In this document: in pieces, positions 5,889-7,503 of the stretch
Layout: each line of letters begins with the position of its first letter
How positions within the stretch are numbered: the first letter of the stretch is position 1
From: an uncultured Granulosicoccaceae bacterium
Lineage (GTDB): Bacteria > Pseudomonadota > Gammaproteobacteria > CALCKW01
Direction of reading: 5' to 3'
Assembly (NCBI GenBank): GCA_937941555.1
Contig: CALDHJ010000147.1
Location: 1-7,503 of the forward strand
DNA length: 7,503 nt
Made by a program: the position numbers and the translations under genes
Notes under the pieces: model-generated
Told to the model about the DNA's origin: nothing
The model's input: the letters and a program-made list of their open reading frames with translations, nothing else
Databases searched by the model: none

Positions 5889-7040
5889 GTGACAGACAAC
5901 ACGCTGCCCTCCATTGAACGTTATGAAAACCACCTCAGAGAGACCGGTGAATGGTGCTTGCGCAGCGTTCAACACGGTAAAGGGGGCTCCTGCGCGCACT
6001 ACTCGCCGCTGCTGGGCTGGTCGAAGCCCTACCCGGAGACGTCGGGCTACCTGATACCGACCCTGATCAAGCTCGCCGACCACCTCAAGGACGAGCGCTA
6101 CCGCGCCGCCGCAGTGCAGGTCGGCGAATGGCTGCTGTCCATCCAGTCGACCGAGGGCCACTGGCACGGCGGGCTGCATCCCAACACCAATACCGACGGA
6201 TCCGTCTTCAACACCGGGCAGATCCTCAAGGGCATGGCCGCCCTGTTTCGCGACACGCAGGACGAGCGCTGGCGTGAAGCCGGTGCGCGTGGCGCGTCGT
6301 GGCTGGCAGCCGGCGTCGGCGAAAACGGGCTCTGGCCTCCCGGTGACTACCAGTCGGAGGCGACGCCCTCCTACTACAGCCATGTCGCTTGGCCGATGCT
6401 CGAAATGGTCTCGATCACCGACGACAAAGTCGTGCGCGACGCAGCCTGTCGCTACCTCGACACGATCAAGATGCGCATCAAGGACAACGGCGTGGTGTCG
6501 CACTGGGGCTTCAAGGAAAACGGCCCGGCGTTCACCCACACCATCGCCTACACCATCCGCGGTTTCCAGGAGAGCGCTCGCCTGATCGACGATTTCGAGC
6601 GCTACCATGCGCCGATGATCCCGGCGCTCGAAACGCTCTATGGCAAAACCGAGCGTAGCGGCGGCAAATTGCCCGGCAGCTTCGATGAAAATTGGCAAGC
6701 GACAGGTGACTACGTCTGCCTGACCGGCAACGCACAACTCGCGATCTGCTTCCTGTTGCTCGAGTCGCATGAAACCGATTTGCGCCTGGTCAATGCGGCG
6801 TCGAAGCTCAATGACTACGTCGCATCGGCCCAGCGCAACAGCATGCCGCTCGGCGGCGTCAAAGGCGGCGTTGCCGGCTCCAAACCGCTGTGGGGCAAAT
6901 ACATGATTGCCCGCTACCCCAACTGGGCAGCGAAATACTTCTGCGACTCGCTGCTGTTGAACATGGCACGACTGAACCAGGCGAGCGCGGACAACACCGA
7001 CGGTGCCACGCTCGGAGGCGATCAGGCGGCCGCAGCGTGA
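5889..7040 (+). CDS. Alpha/alpha-toroid protein, probably surface-glycan related
   Basis: I do not know a named gene for this 383-residue protein. It has no signal peptide or membrane helix, so it is probably cytoplasmic. It reads as consecutive helical hairpins with Gly/Trp-rich turns: PETSGYLIPTLIKLAD (49-64) to WLLSIQ with GHWHGG (90-95); FNTGQILKGMAALF (107-120) to SWLAAG with GLWPPG; HVAWPMLEMV (165-174); HTIAYTIRGFQESA (217-230); CLTGNAQLAICFLLL (277-291); and PNWAAKYFCDSLLL (344-357). About six hairpins fit an (alpha/alpha)6 toroid, as in glucuronyl C5-epimerase C-terminal domains, N-acylglucosamine epimerases, polysaccharide lyases and terpene cyclases. Residues 366-383 are an Ala/Gly/Asp low-complexity tail. 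The GTG at 5889 is the only sensible start. Its TGA overlaps the next gene's GTG by 4 bases. A carbohydrate-modifying role is inference from fold and neighbour; no catalytic set can be assigned. Confidence 0.8.
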   Translation: MTDNTLPSIERYENHLRETGEWCLRSVQHGKGGSCAHYSPLLGWSKPYPETSGYLIPTLIKLADHLKDERYRAAAVQVGEWLLSIQSTEGHWHGGLHPNTNTDGSVFNTGQILKGMAALFRDTQDERWREAGARGASWLAAGVGENGLWPPGDYQSEATPSYYSHVAWPMLEMVSITDDKVVRDAACRYLDTIKMRIKDNGVVSHWGFKENGPAFTHTIAYTIRGFQESARLIDDFERYHAPMIPALETLYGKTERSGGKLPGSFDENWQATGDYVCLTGNAQLAICFLLLESHETDLRLVNAASKLNDYVASAQRNSMPLGGVKGGVAGSKPLWGKYMIARYPNWAAKYFCDSLLLNMARLNQASADNTDGATLGGDQAAAA

Positions 7041-7503
7041 AAATTGCGCTGACTGCCGGATTCGACAAGTCCCTTCCGGCGTTGCTGATGGCGGAGGGGC
7101 TGCGCGCCCGTGGCCACGAGGTTGTCGGCGTGGTCGTGGTATCGCCGTTCACGGTCAGCCGGCTTCGCGAGACAATCGCTAGCAAGGGCTTGTCGGGCTT
7201 GCAAAAAGCCGTTGGCAAGCTGTTGCGTGGCGTCGAGAGCAACACAGCAAGCCAGAGACCGAATCCGCTCGAGGGCATGGCTGCTGCGCAGTCCCTGACG
7301 ACCCGGTCGCTCAAGGCCTGGTGCACAGAACACAGCGTGCCCTACCACTCGGTCAAGTCGATCAATGGACCCGACGCCGTCTCGGCAGTCAGCGACGCTG
7401 ATGCGCTGGTCTACGGCGGCGGTGGCATCCTGCGCAGCGCGCTGATCGGGGCCGTCGACGGACACGTCATCAACCCGCATTGCGGGCCGTTGCCCGAAAT
7501 TCG
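7037..7503 (+). CDS. Formyltransferase-family protein, 3'-truncated by the window edge
   Basis: An open frame begins at the GTG at 7037, overlaps the previous stop as GTGA, and runs 155 codons to the edge without a stop. The N-terminus MKIALTAGFDKSLPALLMAE with GLRARGHEVVGVVV (21-34) fits the first beta-alpha-beta of the formyl transferase fold (GART/Fmt family, 10-formyltetrahydrofolate-dependent). DADALVYGGGGILRSALI (120-137) leads to VINPHCGPLPEI (144-155), where Asn146 and His148 match the catalytic Asn-His pair; the third residue, Asp, would lie beyond the edge. A weak AGGCGG lies at 7024-7029. It is unlikely to be Met-tRNA formyltransferase: the N-terminal sequence lacks the usual Fmt pattern and the neighbour is not def or a tRNA-related gene. 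A sugar-amine N-formyltransferase of a glycan pathway is the best guess. The residue 40-90 segment is unusually basic and variable. Confidence 0.8.
   Translation, partial: MKIALTAGFDKSLPALLMAEGLRARGHEVVGVVVVSPFTVSRLRETIASKGLSGLQKAVGKLLRGVESNTASQRPNPLEGMAAAQSLTTRSLKAWCTEHSVPYHSVKSINGPDAVSAVSDADALVYGGGGILRSALIGAVDGHVINPHCGPLPEI

Noticed and set aside
5865..6770. 301-codon open frame on the minus strand
   Set aside because: It lies fully antisense to the toroid gene, whose protein has coherent repeat structure. Long antisense frames are common in GC-rich DNA, and the translation shows no domain I recognise.
6859..7480. Minus-strand frames at the right edge
   Set aside because: They are antisense to the formyltransferase gene, which carries the Asn-x-x-x active-site context INPHCGPLP and a coupled start.
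7037..7503. Naming the right-edge gene fmt (Met-tRNA formyltransferase)
   Set aside because: The catalytic Asn-His pair is shared by the whole family. The N-terminal sequence and the toroid neighbour do not fit the usual def-fmt setting.

Overview
The window (about 60% G+C by eye) looks like a gammaproteobacterial chromosome segment. The best indicators are a DNA topoisomerase I with a zinc-finger-free, repeat-type C-terminus, a short 183-residue TsaC of the YrdC type, and an oxygen-dependent HemF that closely resembles the E. coli enzyme. HemF needs O2, so the organism probably lives aerobically. I cannot name the genus from sequence alone.

Layout. (1) Positions 1-2435, plus strand: the 3' two thirds of topA, then 16 bases, then tsaC. 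(2) Positions 2439-4604, minus strand: a class V (PLP) aminotransferase followed by a membrane-anchored alpha/beta hydrolase. This pair converges on tsaC with only 3 bases between stop codons. (3) Positions 4605-4817: a divergent intergenic region. (4) Positions 4818-5756, plus strand: hemF. (5) Positions 5757-5888: a short spacer with a good -10 element. (6) Positions 5889-7503, plus strand: a 383-residue alpha/alpha-toroid protein whose stop overlaps the GTG start of a formyltransferase-family gene that runs off the right edge.

How the parts fit. topA, tsaC and hemF are housekeeping genes (DNA supercoiling, tRNA t6A modification, haem synthesis). From memory, they lie near each other with dprA and aroE in many Gammaproteobacteria. 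Here tsaC and hemF are separated by an oppositely oriented two-gene unit that is not part of that neighbourhood. After hemF the content changes: the toroid protein and the formyltransferase form a translationally coupled pair of the kind seen in surface-polysaccharide loci, so the right edge may be the start of a glycan-modification cluster. That pair is the least described part of the window.

No tRNA, rRNA, CRISPR array, insertion sequence or convincing rho-independent terminator was seen. There is no gene-free stretch over 300 bases; the longest is 213 bases, at 4605-4817.
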